Below, in pieces: positions 8,087 to 16,846 of a stretch of DNA of 64,000 nucleotides. Below the pieces are notes generated by a model. That model was not told the origin of the DNA, did no database searches, and saw nothing but the letters and a program-made list of their open reading frames with translations. Origin of the DNA: Arthrobacter agilis (GTDB lineage: Bacteria; Actinomycetota; Actinomycetes; Actinomycetales; Micrococcaceae); the NCBI RefSeq assembly GCF_006494655.1, contig NZ_VHIM01000008.1, positions 124,001 to 188,000 of the forward strand. Reading direction: 5' to 3'. Made by a program: the position numbers and the translations under genes. Each line of letters opens with the position of its first letter. Position 1 is the first letter of the stretch.

Positions 8087-9352
8087 ATGACCGGCACCAC
8101 CATCGCTGACAGGGCGGCCGAGCTCGACGCCGCCGACCCGCTCGCGCGCTATCGCACGCTCTTCCTCGGGACCGGGGACGATTCCGTGCTCTCCTACCTG
8201 GACGGCAATTCGCTCGGCCGGCCGCTCACGACGACGCTGGGCAGCCTCACGTCGTTCGTCGAGGGCCAGTGGGCGGGGAGGCTCATCCGGGGCTGGGACG
8301 AGGGCTGGCTGGAGCTACCCCAGCAGATCGGCGACCGGATCGGGCGGGTGGCCCTCGGTGCGGCGGCGGGGCAGTGCATCGTCGCCGACTCGACGAGCGT
8401 CCTCCTGTACAAGCTGGCGCGGGCCGCCGTGGCCGCCCGTCCCGAGCGCACCGAGATCGTGATCGACCGCGACAACTTCCCCACGGACAGGTTCATCGTC
8501 GAGGGCATAGCGCGCGAGCGGAACCTCACCGTGCGGTGGCTCGACGTGGCGTACGACGCCGGTGCGACGACCGCCGACGTCACCGCTGTCCTCGGACCGC
8601 AGACCGCCCTGGTGCTGCTCAGTCACGTGGCCTACCGCTCCGCCCACATCGCCGATGTCCCCGGCATCACCCGCGCCGCCCACGAGGCGGGGGCACTTGT
8701 CCTGTGGGACCTCAGCCATTCGGTGGGGTCCGTCCCGGCGGAGCTCGATGCGTGGGGAGTCGACTTCGCTGCGGGCTGCAGCTACAAGTACCTCAACGGG
8801 GGCCCCGGCGCCCCGGCCTGGGCGTACGTGGCCGAGCGCCACCTGCCGACGCTCGACCAGCCCATCCCGGGCTGGCTGGGCAGCGCCGACCCCTTCGCGA
8901 TGGGTGGCGCGTACCGGCCCGCGGACGGTATCCGCCGGCTCGTATCCGGCACGCCACCCATCCTCGGCATGCTGGCGATGCGGGACATGCTGGACCTCCT
9001 CGAGGAAGTGGGTATGCCCGCCGTACGCCAGAAGTCGGAGCAGCTGACCGCGTTCGCCGTCGAAGCCGTCGACGAGCAGCTGGCGCAGTACGGAGTGGTG
9101 GTCGCCTCGCCGCGGACGCCCGCCGAGCGCGGTGGGCACATCACGATCGACCATCACGGGTTCGCCCGCATGGTGCCCGAGCTCTGGGCCGACGGGGTCA
9201 TCCCCGACTACCGGAACCCGAACGGTATCCGCCTGGGCCTCTCACCCCTGACCACCTCCTTCGGGGAGGTCGCGCTGGCGGTCGATGCGATCGCCCGTCG
9301 GCTCGCCGCCGCAGCAGGGGCGCCCTCGTCCACGGGCGCCGTGACGACCTGA
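8087..9352 (+). CDS. kynU: Kynureninase
   Basis: 421 residues, the usual length of the family. YLDGNSLGRP near residue 40 and the PLP-lysine segment GCSYKYLNGGPGAP near residue 230 are kynureninase signatures; IPGWLGS and the C-terminal IRLGLSPL strand also fit. The enzyme is PLP-dependent and cleaves L-kynurenine to anthranilate and alanine (or 3-hydroxykynurenine to 3-hydroxyanthranilate). No tryptophan dioxygenase or kynurenine formamidase lies beside it, so the pathway partners must be elsewhere. The leaderless -10 at 8075 fixes the start. Confidence 0.92.
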   Translation: MTGTTIADRAAELDAADPLARYRTLFLGTGDDSVLSYLDGNSLGRPLTTTLGSLTSFVEGQWAGRLIRGWDEGWLELPQQIGDRIGRVALGAAAGQCIVADSTSVLLYKLARAAVAARPERTEIVIDRDNFPTDRFIVEGIARERNLTVRWLDVAYDAGATTADVTAVLGPQTALVLLSHVAYRSAHIADVPGITRAAHEAGALVLWDLSHSVGSVPAELDAWGVDFAAGCSYKYLNGGPGAPAWAYVAERHLPTLDQPIPGWLGSADPFAMGGAYRPADGIRRLVSGTPPILGMLAMRDMLDLLEEVGMPAVRQKSEQLTAFAVEAVDEQLAQYGVVVASPRTPAERGGHITIDHHGFARMVPELWADGVIPDYRNPNGIRLGLSPLTTSFGEVALAVDAIARRLAAAAGAPSSTGAVTT

Positions 9353-9357
9353 GCGGA

Positions 9358-10107
9358 GTGCGGCAGGAATCCGTGCAGTCCTTCACCGCTGAGCTGTGGG
9401 AGCGCATCGTCGACGGTCTCGCGCAGGGCGTTCCGCCGGTGATCGGCCTCCCCGGCCTCATCGGCATCGTCGTGGCCGCCGTCGCCCTGTCGATACCGCG
9501 GCGCTCGTGGCGGTACTTCGGGCTCTTCGTCACGGTGGTGCACGAGCTCGGACACGTGGCGGCGTCACTGCTGACACTCCAGCGCGTCACCGGGCTTACC
9601 CTCCGGCTCGATCATTCCGGGACGACCACGAGCATGGGGCGCCGTGACTGGCGCTCCCGGGTGACGACCTTCTCGGGCTATCCGGCCCCTGCCGTCGTCG
9701 GCGCGGCCCTCCCGTGGAGCGCGGCCCACGGCTGGGCGGGTGCGGCCCTGTCCGTCGGCGCCCTGGTCCTGGTCGCGGCGCTGCTCCTGATCCGCAACGG
9801 ACAGGGTGTGCTCATTCTCGGTGGCAGTGCCGCCGTCGCCCTGGGACTGGTCTGGTTCGGGGGAGAGGAACCGGCTTGCTACGCATGCGTGGTCCTCGGG
9901 ATCGCCCTGCTGGTCGGAGCCTGCCGCGACTGGGTGAAGGTGACTCGGGTCCACACGCGTGGGCGACGGCTCGACTCCTCCGACGCCCACCTCCTGGCAA
10001 CCTCCACAGGGGTCCCGGCGGCCGTCTGGCTGGCGCTGTTCGCCGTCGTCATCTCATTGGCGCTGGTCCTGTCCCTCCGCCCCCTCATCTCGCTCGTCGT
10101 CGTCTAG
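9358..10107 (+). CDS. M50B-like membrane zinc protease family protein
   Basis: 249 residues from GTG 9358, six bases after the kynU stop, so probably the same transcript. Five or more hydrophobic segments are visible: PVIGLPGLIGIVVAAVAL, the segment carrying VVHELGHVAASLL, GALVLVAALLLI, VVLGIALLVGA and the C-terminal ALFAVVISLALVLSL. HELGH is the HEXXH zinc motif of M50 site-2-type proteases, here in a membrane segment. GYPAPAVVGAALPW probably forms the second conserved region. The function is unknown; homologues in actinobacteria are usually annotated as M50B-like. The link to kynureninase is positional only. Confidence 0.8.
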   Translation: MRQESVQSFTAELWERIVDGLAQGVPPVIGLPGLIGIVVAAVALSIPRRSWRYFGLFVTVVHELGHVAASLLTLQRVTGLTLRLDHSGTTTSMGRRDWRSRVTTFSGYPAPAVVGAALPWSAAHGWAGAALSVGALVLVAALLLIRNGQGVLILGGSAAVALGLVWFGGEEPACYACVVLGIALLVGACRDWVKVTRVHTRGRRLDSSDAHLLATSTGVPAAVWLALFAVVISLALVLSLRPLISLVVV

Positions 10108-10138
10108 GCGCGGCGTACGCGGCCGCTCCGTCCGGAGG

Positions 10139-10414
10139 TCAGCTCTCGCCGTGCCGCGCGCGGCCCGAACTGTAGGGAGCGCCGCGCTGGCGGCACAGAT
10201 CGTCGTAGAGTTCGTTCACAGCCTGCGCGACGCAGTCCCGCTCGTAGTCGGGGAGGTCGATCAGCCCGTGGAGATAGGCATTGACCTCGTACTCGTCCAC
10301 ACCCCCGCCCATGCTGAAGTAGTGCAGCCACAGGTCACCCACGGAGATGTTGACGCGCTTCATCGCATCGAACGTCAGGGCGAACTGCTGCTGATCGGGG
10401 TCCGGCTCGTCCAC
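10139..10414 (-). CDS. Conserved small protein of unknown function
   Basis: 91 residues from GTG 10414, chosen because GGAAGG sits six bases upstream on the minus strand; an upstream GTG at 10441 lacks this. Mostly helical and acidic, with MKRVNISVGDLWLHYFSMGGG and an LIDLPDYERDCVAQAVNELYDDL helix. No signal peptide, membrane segment or known catalytic motif. The family is not recognised; the compositional balance and the ribosome-binding site argue that it is real. It converges with the M50B-like gene, 31 bp away. Confidence 0.65.
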   Translation of the reverse strand: MDEPDPDQQQFALTFDAMKRVNISVGDLWLHYFSMGGGVDEYEVNAYLHGLIDLPDYERDCVAQAVNELYDDLCRQRGAPYSSGRARHGES

Positions 10415-10612
10415 GTCATGCCTTCCATGCACTCGAGACACACGGCGCTGGTCCGGCGCTGTGTGGCGGTCAAATCAGCATACGCAGAACCCGCATTCCG
10501 TCGGATGCACCTGCCGCGCTTGCCTCGCATTCCGGATGCCCTGTAGAGAGCCTGCCGCGCGGAACGGGTCGCAGGGGAGGACGCCGATTCACGGAGCGGG
10601 GCGAAGTCGTGT

Positions 10613-10618
10613 TAGAGT
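10613..10618 (+). promoter_or_regulatory. Candidate -10 for tRNA-Leu
   Basis: TAGAGT about 45 bp before the mature tRNA 5' end. A TTCACG at about 10588 could be the -35 but the spacing (19 bp) is long. The rest of 10415-10662 shows no ORF or repeat I can support. Confidence 0.3.
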
Positions 10619-10662
10619 CTTTCTCGTTGCTTTCGCCGGTTTCGACCGCGAAAATACCACCC

Positions 10663-10746
10663 GCGCGGGTGGCGGAATGGCAGACGCGCTAGCTTGAGGT
10701 GCTAGTCCTCTTATTGAGGGTGGGGGTTCAAGTCCCCCTCCGCGCA
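10663..10746 (+). tRNA. tRNA-Leu (anticodon GAG)
   Basis: 84-nt class II tRNA. Acceptor arm GCGCGGG (10663-10669) pairs with TCCGCGC (10739-10745), with discriminator A. Anticodon stem CTAGC/GCTAG encloses loop TTGAGGT, anticodon GAG at 10696-10698, reading CUC/CUU leucine codons. The variable arm is long (about 15 nt), as expected for Leu. The T arm is GGGGG-TTCAAGT-CCCCC. CCA is not encoded. A strong terminator follows directly. Confidence 0.95.
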
Positions 10747-10753
10747 CAAAGAA

Positions 10754-10778
10754 AACCCCGGTTCGCCGGGGTTTTTTT
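10754..10778 (+). terminator. Rho-independent terminator of tRNA-Leu
   Basis: Stem AACCCCGG (10754-10761) / CCGGGGTT (10766-10773) closed by a TTCG tetraloop and followed by a run of seven T, a textbook intrinsic terminator 7 bp after the tRNA. Confidence 0.9.
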
Positions 10779-11008
10779 GTGCCCTCGACCACGTGGTCCC
10801 TCGAGCCGGCGCGCACCCTTCGGACGGATCGGTGGCACACCCGCCCGCCTGAGGCTGACGGCGTACGTGAGAATGGCGGCGTCGGAATACTAACGGCTCC
10901 ACTCCACCTTCCGACAGTGAGCCGCACACGGGTACTTTAGAGACCAGGGACAGCCCGGCCTCAGTAGCACCCGGAACGCAGATCACCTGCCCGTTCGAAG
11001 GACCGAGA

Positions 11009-13573
11009 GTGTTCACCAAGCAGCTCCGCCGCACCCTGGCCTCCGCCGCTGTCGCCGCAGCCGTCGGCCCGCTCCTCGTGGGTACCGCGCTACCGGCTTC
11101 GGCGGCGACCCCCTGCGACTCGATGACCCGGCCGATCCTGCAGAGTGTCAATCCGACGTCCGGCGCGTCCCTGCTGACCGCGTCGACGACCGAAGTGGTC
11201 AGTGCCGCCACCAAGCACGGCTTCACCGACAGGCGCGGTGCAGTTCTCTCGGCGTCCGCGACAGCCAAAGCGGGACTTGTTCCCGTGTACCGGATGTACA
11301 AGAAGGGCGACTTCCTGTTCGTCCCCGACACCACGGGCATCGGGGAATACGAGAACGCGAAGAGCCGCTACGGATACGCCAGCGAAAAGGTCGAGTTCTA
11401 CGCCTCAGCGACGAAGATCAGCTGCGGGCTCGAGGTGCGCCGTTACCTGAAAGGGTCGATGCACCGCTTCTCAGCATCCCCGAGCGATCAGGCGAAACTC
11501 AAGGCCGCCGGCTGGCAGGACGAGGGCGCGAAGTTCTGGGCCCGGGCCCCTGTCGCGCCGGTAGCGGTACCGGCGCCCACCCCCAGCACTGCGGCGCCTG
11601 CGCCGAAGCCGACCGCTGCTCCGACGCCGACGACCGCGGCGCCTGCGCCGAAGCCGACCGCTGCTCCGACGCCGACGATCGCGCCGCCTGCGCCGAAGCC
11701 AACCGCTGCTCCGATACCGACGCCGACCACTGCCGCGCCTGCACCGACACCGACGACAGCTGTGGCCGCGCCGAAGCCCACGACCGCCCCGGTAGTGGCG
11801 CCGACACCGACCACTGCTCCGACGACGCCGGCGCCGGCTCCCACCGTCAGCGCGCCACCCATGCCGGCTCCTGCCGTTCCCACGCCTCCCGTGGCGGTTC
11901 CCGCTGCCCGGTCGGGCGGTTCCGCGCCGATCGGCACGACGTCCTATCCCGTACCCTCGGATGCCCTCTTCGTCGCAGGGAACGGAAGCGATACCGGCCG
12001 CGGGACCAGTGACTCCCCGCTGAGAACGATCAAGGCGGCCATCGCGAAGGCCAGCAGCGGGCAGACGGTCGTGCTCCGGGGTGGCTCCTACCTCGAGGCG
12101 GTACGAATTCCTGCGACGAAGCGCATCACGCTCCAGTCCTTCCCCAGGGAGGAGGTGTGGCTCGACGGGAGTGTCGCGGTCTCGGGCTTCACGCCTGAGG
12201 CAGGTGCCTTCGTCGTCAACGGATGGACGGCGGAGTTCGACGCCAGCCCGACGTATTCGTGGGGGAAGGCGGACGGAACCGAACCAGGGTGGTCCTTTGT
12301 CAATGCGAGCCGCCCCCTGGCATCGCACCCCGACCAGGTGTGGGTCGACGGCGTTGCCCAACGGCAGGTGGGATCCGTCGGCGAGTTGGTGGCGGGCTCC
12401 TTCTTCGTCGACTACAGCAGTGACAGACTCTTCCTCGGATCGGACCCGGCGGGTAGGCAGGTGAGAGCCAGTTCCATCGCGAAAGCCATCTCCGTGCAGT
12501 CCGCCGGATCGACGATCAGAGGTATCGGTGTCCGCCGCTTCTCCCCGTCGGTACCCCATATGGGCGCCGTGACGCTCGAGAGCAGCAACATCACGGTCGA
12601 GAACGTCGTCATCGATCAGACCTCGACGACAGGACTCGCCGTCTCCGGGACCGACGTGAGGTTGGCGGACATCACCCTCACCCGCAACGGCATGCTCGGC
12701 GCGTCGGCCACCTATGCGGACCGTCTGACCGCCGTCAACCTCAAGGTGGCGGACAACAACACCGAGGGCTTCAACAGTGCCCCGGTGGCAGGCGGCTTCA
12801 AGATCGGCCGAACCCGGACTGTACTGGTGCATGACAGCACGTTCGCGGGGAACAGCGGCACCGGACTGTGGTTCGACGAATCGGTCCACGACGCAACTGC
12901 CACCGGTAACAGGATCACCGGGAACAGCAGTCACGGGATCTCGGTCGAGATCTCCGCCCGCGCCCTGATCGCCGGCAATGTGATCGCCGGGAACAGGGGA
13001 AACGGGTTGAAGATCAACGACACGAGCGACGTCGAGGTCTGGAACAACTCGTTCATCGGCAACGGGCGTCCGATCAACATCGTGCAGGACGCTCGACGAG
13101 CCTCGGATCGCAGCACGCCGGGTCACGATCCGCGGCAATCCTTCCCCGATGCGTCCATGACCTGGATCAACGGGCCGGTGGCCGTTCGCAACAACGTCAT
13201 CTCCGGCACCACGGGGAATTGCCTGCTGTGCGTCGAGGACTATTCGGGCACCTTCTCGGCGGAAGCGATGGGCGTCACGTCGGCGGGGAACGTCTTCCAC
13301 CGGGCCACACCGTCCTCCCCGACCTGGCTCGTCGTCTGGTCACGCGGAACCGGGAACCCGGCCGTCTTCACCGCACTGGAAGGTTTCCGGAACGCGACCG
13401 GGCAAGGAAAAGCCGACACGGAGCTGATCGGCGGTGCCGTCGTCGACCCTGCAACCTTGCAGGTGACCGCCGGCGCGCGGGCTGCAGCTGCTGCCCAGCC
13501 GCTCACGGATCGGGTCGCGGGGCTGCTGCGGCTTGCTCCGGGCAGCCGGACGATCGGGCCACCGGTTACCTAG
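11009..13573 (+). CDS. Secreted parallel beta-helix surface protein with Pro/Ala/Thr linker
   Basis: 854 residues from GTG 11009 with AGGA upstream. Residues 1-32 are a Sec signal peptide (RR near the N-terminus, alanine-rich core, ALPASAA cleavage). Residues about 85-185 form a DUF5648-like module (VYRMYKKGDFLFV ... KAAGWQDEG). Residues about 190-300 are a Pro/Ala/Thr-rich linker with 15-residue repeats. From about residue 310 (VAGNGSDTGRGTSDSPLRTI) to the end is a DUF1565/right-handed beta-helix domain with repeated NNxI and GNxI turns, typical of polysaccharide lyases and surface adhesins. No sortase motif. Probably acts on, or binds, extracellular carbohydrate; no catalytic triad can be assigned with confidence. 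Confidence 0.8.
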   Translation: MFTKQLRRTLASAAVAAAVGPLLVGTALPASAATPCDSMTRPILQSVNPTSGASLLTASTTEVVSAATKHGFTDRRGAVLSASATAKAGLVPVYRMYKKGDFLFVPDTTGIGEYENAKSRYGYASEKVEFYASATKISCGLEVRRYLKGSMHRFSASPSDQAKLKAAGWQDEGAKFWARAPVAPVAVPAPTPSTAAPAPKPTAAPTPTTAAPAPKPTAAPTPTIAPPAPKPTAAPIPTPTTAAPAPTPTTAVAAPKPTTAPVVAPTPTTAPTTPAPAPTVSAPPMPAPAVPTPPVAVPAARSGGSAPIGTTSYPVPSDALFVAGNGSDTGRGTSDSPLRTIKAAIAKASSGQTVVLRGGSYLEAVRIPATKRITLQSFPREEVWLDGSVAVSGFTPEAGAFVVNGWTAEFDASPTYSWGKADGTEPGWSFVNASRPLASHPDQVWVDGVAQRQVGSVGELVAGSFFVDYSSDRLFLGSDPAGRQVRASSIAKAISVQSAGSTIRGIGVRRFSPSVPHMGAVTLESSNITVENVVIDQTSTTGLAVSGTDVRLADITLTRNGMLGASATYADRLTAVNLKVADNNTEGFNSAPVAGGFKIGRTRTVLVHDSTFAGNSGTGLWFDESVHDATATGNRITGNSSHGISVEISARALIAGNVIAGNRGNGLKINDTSDVEVWNNSFIGNGRPINIVQDARRASDRSTPGHDPRQSFPDASMTWINGPVAVRNNVISGTTGNCLLCVEDYSGTFSAEAMGVTSAGNVFHRATPSSPTWLVVWSRGTGNPAVFTALEGFRNATGQGKADTELIGGAVVDPATLQVTAGARAAAAAQPLTDRVAGLLRLAPGSRTIGPPVT
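11596..11730 (+). repeat. Three tandem 45-bp repeats encoding a 15-residue Pro/Ala/Thr unit
   Basis: Units begin at 11596, 11641 and 11686 (each starting GCCTGCGCCGAAGCC). They encode APKPTAAPTPT-type segments in the linker of the beta-helix protein. The first two are nearly identical and the third has diverged. Shorter PTPTTA units continue to about 11840. Such arrays often vary in copy number between strains. Confidence 0.85.
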
Positions 13574-13592
13574 GCGCTCCACCTGGGAGTTC

Positions 13593-13622
13593 CGGGAGAC
13601 CCGCCGTTCCACGGGTCTCCCG
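13593..13622 (+). terminator. Hairpin after the beta-helix gene
   Basis: Perfect 11-bp stem CGGGAGACCCG / CGGGTCTCCCG with an 8-nt loop, 20 bp past the stop. No U-tract. Confidence 0.6.
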
Positions 13623-13729
13623 CTGATCCGGCCCGAACGCTCGGGTCTAACGGGCGCAAGCGCACCCGCCATGCTGGAACGGGTCGCCCGGCCCGTCCGC
13701 CGTCGCCTGACCCGTCTGGTCGGGTCGAC

Positions 13730-13735
13730 TACCCT
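13730..13735 (+). promoter_or_regulatory. -10 hexamer, leaderless start of 66-aa membrane protein
   Basis: TACCCT, six bases before ATG 13742. Confidence 0.35.
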
Positions 13736-13741
13736 CGTCCT

Positions 13742-13942
13742 ATGCGACGGGACCGACGAATCATCATGTTCATCATCGGAGCATCCCTGCTCGCCCTGGT
13801 CATCGCCGCCCGCCGCCTCGGAGTGGGCGTCAGTTCCGACGGCCCCCCGGAACTCTGGCTCGCGCTGATGTTCGTCGTGGGCGCAGCCCTCGTGGTCGTC
13901 GTCGGGATCGACCGCCTCGTCGCGCTCCTCCGCAAGCGGTGA
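13742..13942 (+). CDS. Small two-helix membrane protein
   Basis: 66 residues. Two hydrophobic segments, about residues 8-24 (IIMFIIGASLLALVIAA) and 38-57 (LWLALMFVVGAALVVVVGI), are separated by a short polar loop (RRLGVGVSSDGPPE), with basic residues at both ends, so both termini should be cytoplasmic. No known family recognised. A TACCCT hexamer six bases before the ATG supports the start. It precedes the M20 peptidase gene by 71 bp, which has its own promoter-like TAGGCT (13978-13983) and ribosome-binding site. Confidence 0.6.
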   Translation: MRRDRRIIMFIIGASLLALVIAARRLGVGVSSDGPPELWLALMFVVGAALVVVVGIDRLVALLRKR

Positions 13943-14013
13943 CCACGTCGGTGCGGGCGGCACCCGGCCGCTCTGAGTAGGCTGGGGAAGCAACCACTAC
14001 CCAGGAGGACCAC

Positions 14014-15315
14014 GTGGGCATCACACCCGAAGATGAAGTCGTCAGGATCTGCCAGGAACTGATCCGGATCGACACCTCGAACTTCGGGGATAACGCCGGC
14101 CCCGGGGAGCGGACCGCCGCCGAGTACACCGCCGGGCTCATCGAGGAGGTGGGCCTCACCACTCGCCTGTTCGAGGCCGCGCCCGGGCGAACCTCCGTCG
14201 TCGCCCGGATGGAGGGTACCGATTCCTCCCTCCCCGCGCTCGTGGTGCACGGCCACCTCGATGTCGTCCCCGCCCAGAAGGAGGACTGGACCGTCGACCC
14301 GTTCGGCGGCGAGGAGAAGGACGGCCTGATCTGGGGCCGCGGCGCCGTGGACATGAAGGACATGGATGCCATGATCCTGTCGGTCCTGCGCTCGATGCAG
14401 CGAGACGGTGTCAAGCCCCGGCGGGACCTCATCTTCGGCTTCTTCGCCGACGAGGAGGCAGGAGGCTCCTACGGTGCGTCCTGGCTCGTGGACAACAAGC
14501 CGGAGATCTTCGAGGGGGCCACCGAGGCCATCTCCGAGGTGGGCGGGTTCTCCGCGACCATCGGCGGGCAGCGCACCTACCTGCTGCAGACGGCCGAGAA
14601 GGGGATCTCCTGGCTCCGCCTGGTGGCCCACGGACGCGCCGGGCACGGGTCGCAGATCAACACGGACAACGCCGTGACCGCGCTCGCACGGGCCGTCACA
14701 AGGATCGGCGACCACGCGTGGCCGATCGAACTCACACCGACCACGCGGCAGTTCCTGGACGGCGTCACGGAGCTCACCGGCGTCGAGTTCGACCCCGACA
14801 ACCCCGACGTCCTGCTCAGGGAGCTCGGCACCGTCTCCCGGTTCGTGGGAGCCACCCTGCAGAACACCGCGAACCCGACGGTCCTCAAGAGCGGGTACAA
14901 GCACAACGTCATTCCCGGCACCGCCGAGGCGCTGATCGACGTACGGACGCTGCCCGGCCAGCAGGACCAGGTCCTCGAGATCATCCGGGGACTCGCGGGC
15001 GACGGCGTCGACGTGACGTACGAACACAAGGACACCTCGCTCGAGGTACCGTTCTCCGGCAACCTCGTGGACTCGATGATCGACGCTCTGCACGCGGAGG
15101 ACCCCGGGGCGAAGGTGCTGCCCTATACGCTTTCCGGTGGCACGGACAACAAGTCGCTGAGCAGGCTCGGCATCACCGGCTACGGCTTCGCACCCCTGCA
15201 GCTTCCGGACGAGCTCGACTTCACCGGCATGTTCCACGGTGTCGACGAGCGGGTGCCGACGGACTCGCTCCGCTTCGGCGCCAAGGTGCTCGCCCGTCTC
15301 CTCACCACGTACTGA
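14014..15315 (+). CDS. M20/M25/M40 family metallopeptidase
   Basis: 433 residues from GTG 14014, with AGGAGG seven bases upstream. Metal-site motifs in order: VVHGHLDVVP, WGRGAVDMKD, FADEEAGGSYG and the C-terminal LSGGTDN, with a dimerisation insert of typical size (about residues 200-320, containing GRAGHGSQ). Members hydrolyse peptides or acylated amino acids with two zinc ions; the exact substrate is not apparent. No signal peptide, so cytoplasmic. The acyl-CoA dehydrogenase gene follows 29 bp downstream with its own ribosome-binding site and may be in the same operon. Confidence 0.88.
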   Translation: MGITPEDEVVRICQELIRIDTSNFGDNAGPGERTAAEYTAGLIEEVGLTTRLFEAAPGRTSVVARMEGTDSSLPALVVHGHLDVVPAQKEDWTVDPFGGEEKDGLIWGRGAVDMKDMDAMILSVLRSMQRDGVKPRRDLIFGFFADEEAGGSYGASWLVDNKPEIFEGATEAISEVGGFSATIGGQRTYLLQTAEKGISWLRLVAHGRAGHGSQINTDNAVTALARAVTRIGDHAWPIELTPTTRQFLDGVTELTGVEFDPDNPDVLLRELGTVSRFVGATLQNTANPTVLKSGYKHNVIPGTAEALIDVRTLPGQQDQVLEIIRGLAGDGVDVTYEHKDTSLEVPFSGNLVDSMIDALHAEDPGAKVLPYTLSGGTDNKSLSRLGITGYGFAPLQLPDELDFTGMFHGVDERVPTDSLRFGAKVLARLLTTY

Positions 15316-15344
15316 CGCGGCGCACCGGTCACGGGAGAGGCGAG

Positions 15345-16514
15345 ATGACGACGACGCCGTGGGCCGCACACCCGCTTTTGACGGACGACCTGCTCGGGCG
15401 CTTCCGGAGCCGGGCTGCCGAGTACGACGCCGCGAACATCTTCTTCACCGAGGATTTCGACGAGCTGCAGGCGGGTTCCTACCTGCGCATGCTCGTAGAG
15501 TGCCCGCCCGGCGACGCCGGCGGTATGGCCCGGGCTGCCGCGTCGCAGCGGCGCCTGGCATCGGCTGCACCGGCGACGGCGCTGGGCAGCTCCATGCACC
15601 TCGTGTGGACGGCGGTGGCAGGGCTGCTGGCGCAGCGCGGCGACCCTTCCCTGGGCTTCGTGCTCGACGAGGCGGAGCGGGGGGAGGTCTTCGCCTTCGG
15701 GGTCTCCGAGCCCGGGAACGACGCCGTCCTGTTCGATTCGCTGACCCGCGTGGAGCAGATCCCGGGCGGAGGCTACAGCTACACCGGCACGAAGGTGTTC
15801 ACCAGCCTCTCACCGGTCTGGACGCGCCTGGGGATCTTCGGCAAACTGCAGGCGGACGACGGCGCCGACGACGCCATCCTCCACGCCTTCGTCCCGCGAG
15901 GCACGGCCGGCGTGGAGACGCTCACCGACTGGAACCCTCACGGCATGCGGGCCACGCAGTCCAACACCACGCGGCTCACGGACGTCCGGGTTCCCCCCGA
16001 CGCCGTCTTCCGCAGCCTCCCGGTCGGACCGAACAGGGATCTCCTGGTGTTCGGCATCTTCGCGGCGTTCGAGACCCTGATCGCCTCGGTCTACCTGGGG
16101 ATCGCCGACCGTGCGCTCGAGCTCGCCGCCGAGGCTCTCCTGCGTCGGCGGAGCCACACCGCGGGCCGTCCGCTGGCCGACGACCCGGTGCTGCGCAACC
16201 GGCTGGCGGCGGCAGCGATGCGCCGGACGGGCGCGGAGGCAGAACTCTCCGGGGTCGTGCGCGACCTCGACGGAGGTATCGAGGCGGGGTCGGCGTGGTT
16301 CCCGCGCCTCGTCACGCTGAAGACCCACGCGGTCGAGGCGGCGGTGGAAGCGACGAACATCGCGCTGCACGTCGGGGGAGGATCGGGCTTCTCGGCGTCT
16401 TCGGAGGCGGTGCGCCTCTCGAGGGACGCGCTTGCCGGTCAGTTCCACCCCTCGACCGAGGAATCCGCACGAGCCTCTGTGGCCACGTCCCTCCTGGGTG
16501 CGCCGTCCTCCTGA
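15345..16514 (+). CDS. Acyl-CoA dehydrogenase family protein
   Basis: 389 residues from ATG 15345 (GGGAGAGG upstream), the standard length of a medium-size ACAD. It has an N-terminal helical domain, a beta-domain with AFGVSEPGNDAVLF and YTGTKVFTS (flavin/substrate contacts), and a C-terminal four-helix bundle ending VGGGSGF and RDALAGQFHPSTEE. The TETGHGS-type loop is changed to SEPGND and the usual catalytic Glu position is not obvious, so it may be one of the divergent monooxygenase-like ACADs. It lies beside a peptidase gene with no fatty-acid genes, so context gives no substrate. Confidence 0.78.
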   Translation: MTTTPWAAHPLLTDDLLGRFRSRAAEYDAANIFFTEDFDELQAGSYLRMLVECPPGDAGGMARAAASQRRLASAAPATALGSSMHLVWTAVAGLLAQRGDPSLGFVLDEAERGEVFAFGVSEPGNDAVLFDSLTRVEQIPGGGYSYTGTKVFTSLSPVWTRLGIFGKLQADDGADDAILHAFVPRGTAGVETLTDWNPHGMRATQSNTTRLTDVRVPPDAVFRSLPVGPNRDLLVFGIFAAFETLIASVYLGIADRALELAAEALLRRRSHTAGRPLADDPVLRNRLAAAAMRRTGAEAELSGVVRDLDGGIEAGSAWFPRLVTLKTHAVEAAVEATNIALHVGGGSGFSASSEAVRLSRDALAGQFHPSTEESARASVATSLLGAPSS

Positions 16515-16571
16515 GGAGGCCGGAGCACCGGCAGGCGACGAAGCGCGGCCGGTGAAGAAGGCGGAACGACG

Positions 16572-16805
16572 CTAGGCGGTGCGCTCCACGCGCAGCACCT
16601 TCCGACGCAGCCAGTAGCGCCTGCTGCCCCCCAGATAGATGCAGCTCCGCTCGAGTTCCCACTTGCCGTACTCGGCGTGCTCGGTGACGAGTTTCCGCGC
16701 TGCGGGTAGGGGTTCACCGGCATTGACCGTGAGGACCAGGTACTCGTACTGGCGCCCGTAGTCGCGCTTCCGGACGGCAGTCGCATTCAGAAATTGTTCT
16801 CGCAT
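16572..16805 (-). CDS. DUF5703 family protein
   Basis: 77 residues. The family core is visible: YEYLVLTV, then ARKLVTEHAEYGKWELERSCIYLGG and the RRYWLRRKVLRV C-terminal strand. Small conserved actinobacterial protein of unknown role with several Trp, Arg and Tyr residues. Starts at ATG 16805 with GGAGGG seven bases upstream. TAAAGT on the minus strand (16824-16829) is a likely -10. It is divergent from the acidic-protein gene. Confidence 0.75.
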   Translation of the reverse strand: MREQFLNATAVRKRDYGRQYEYLVLTVNAGEPLPAARKLVTEHAEYGKWELERSCIYLGGSRRYWLRRKVLRVERTA

Positions 16806-16833
16806 TTCCCTCCAATTCGGATCACTTTACCGA

Positions 16834-16839
16834 TAACGT
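16834..16839 (+). promoter_or_regulatory. -10 hexamer, leaderless start of acidic protein gene
   Basis: TAACGT, seven bases before ATG 16847. It partly overlaps the likely promoter of the divergent DUF5703 gene. Confidence 0.4.
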
Positions 16840-16846
16840 CTAGGCC

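Noticed and set aside
11596-11730. Frameshift or assembly error in the beta-helix gene
   Set aside because: Units are a multiple of three and keep the frame; they encode a plausible disordered linker.
13729-15369. 546-aa minus-strand ORF over the M20 peptidase gene
   Set aside because: The plus-strand frame has all M20 metal motifs; the minus frame has none and is a shadow.
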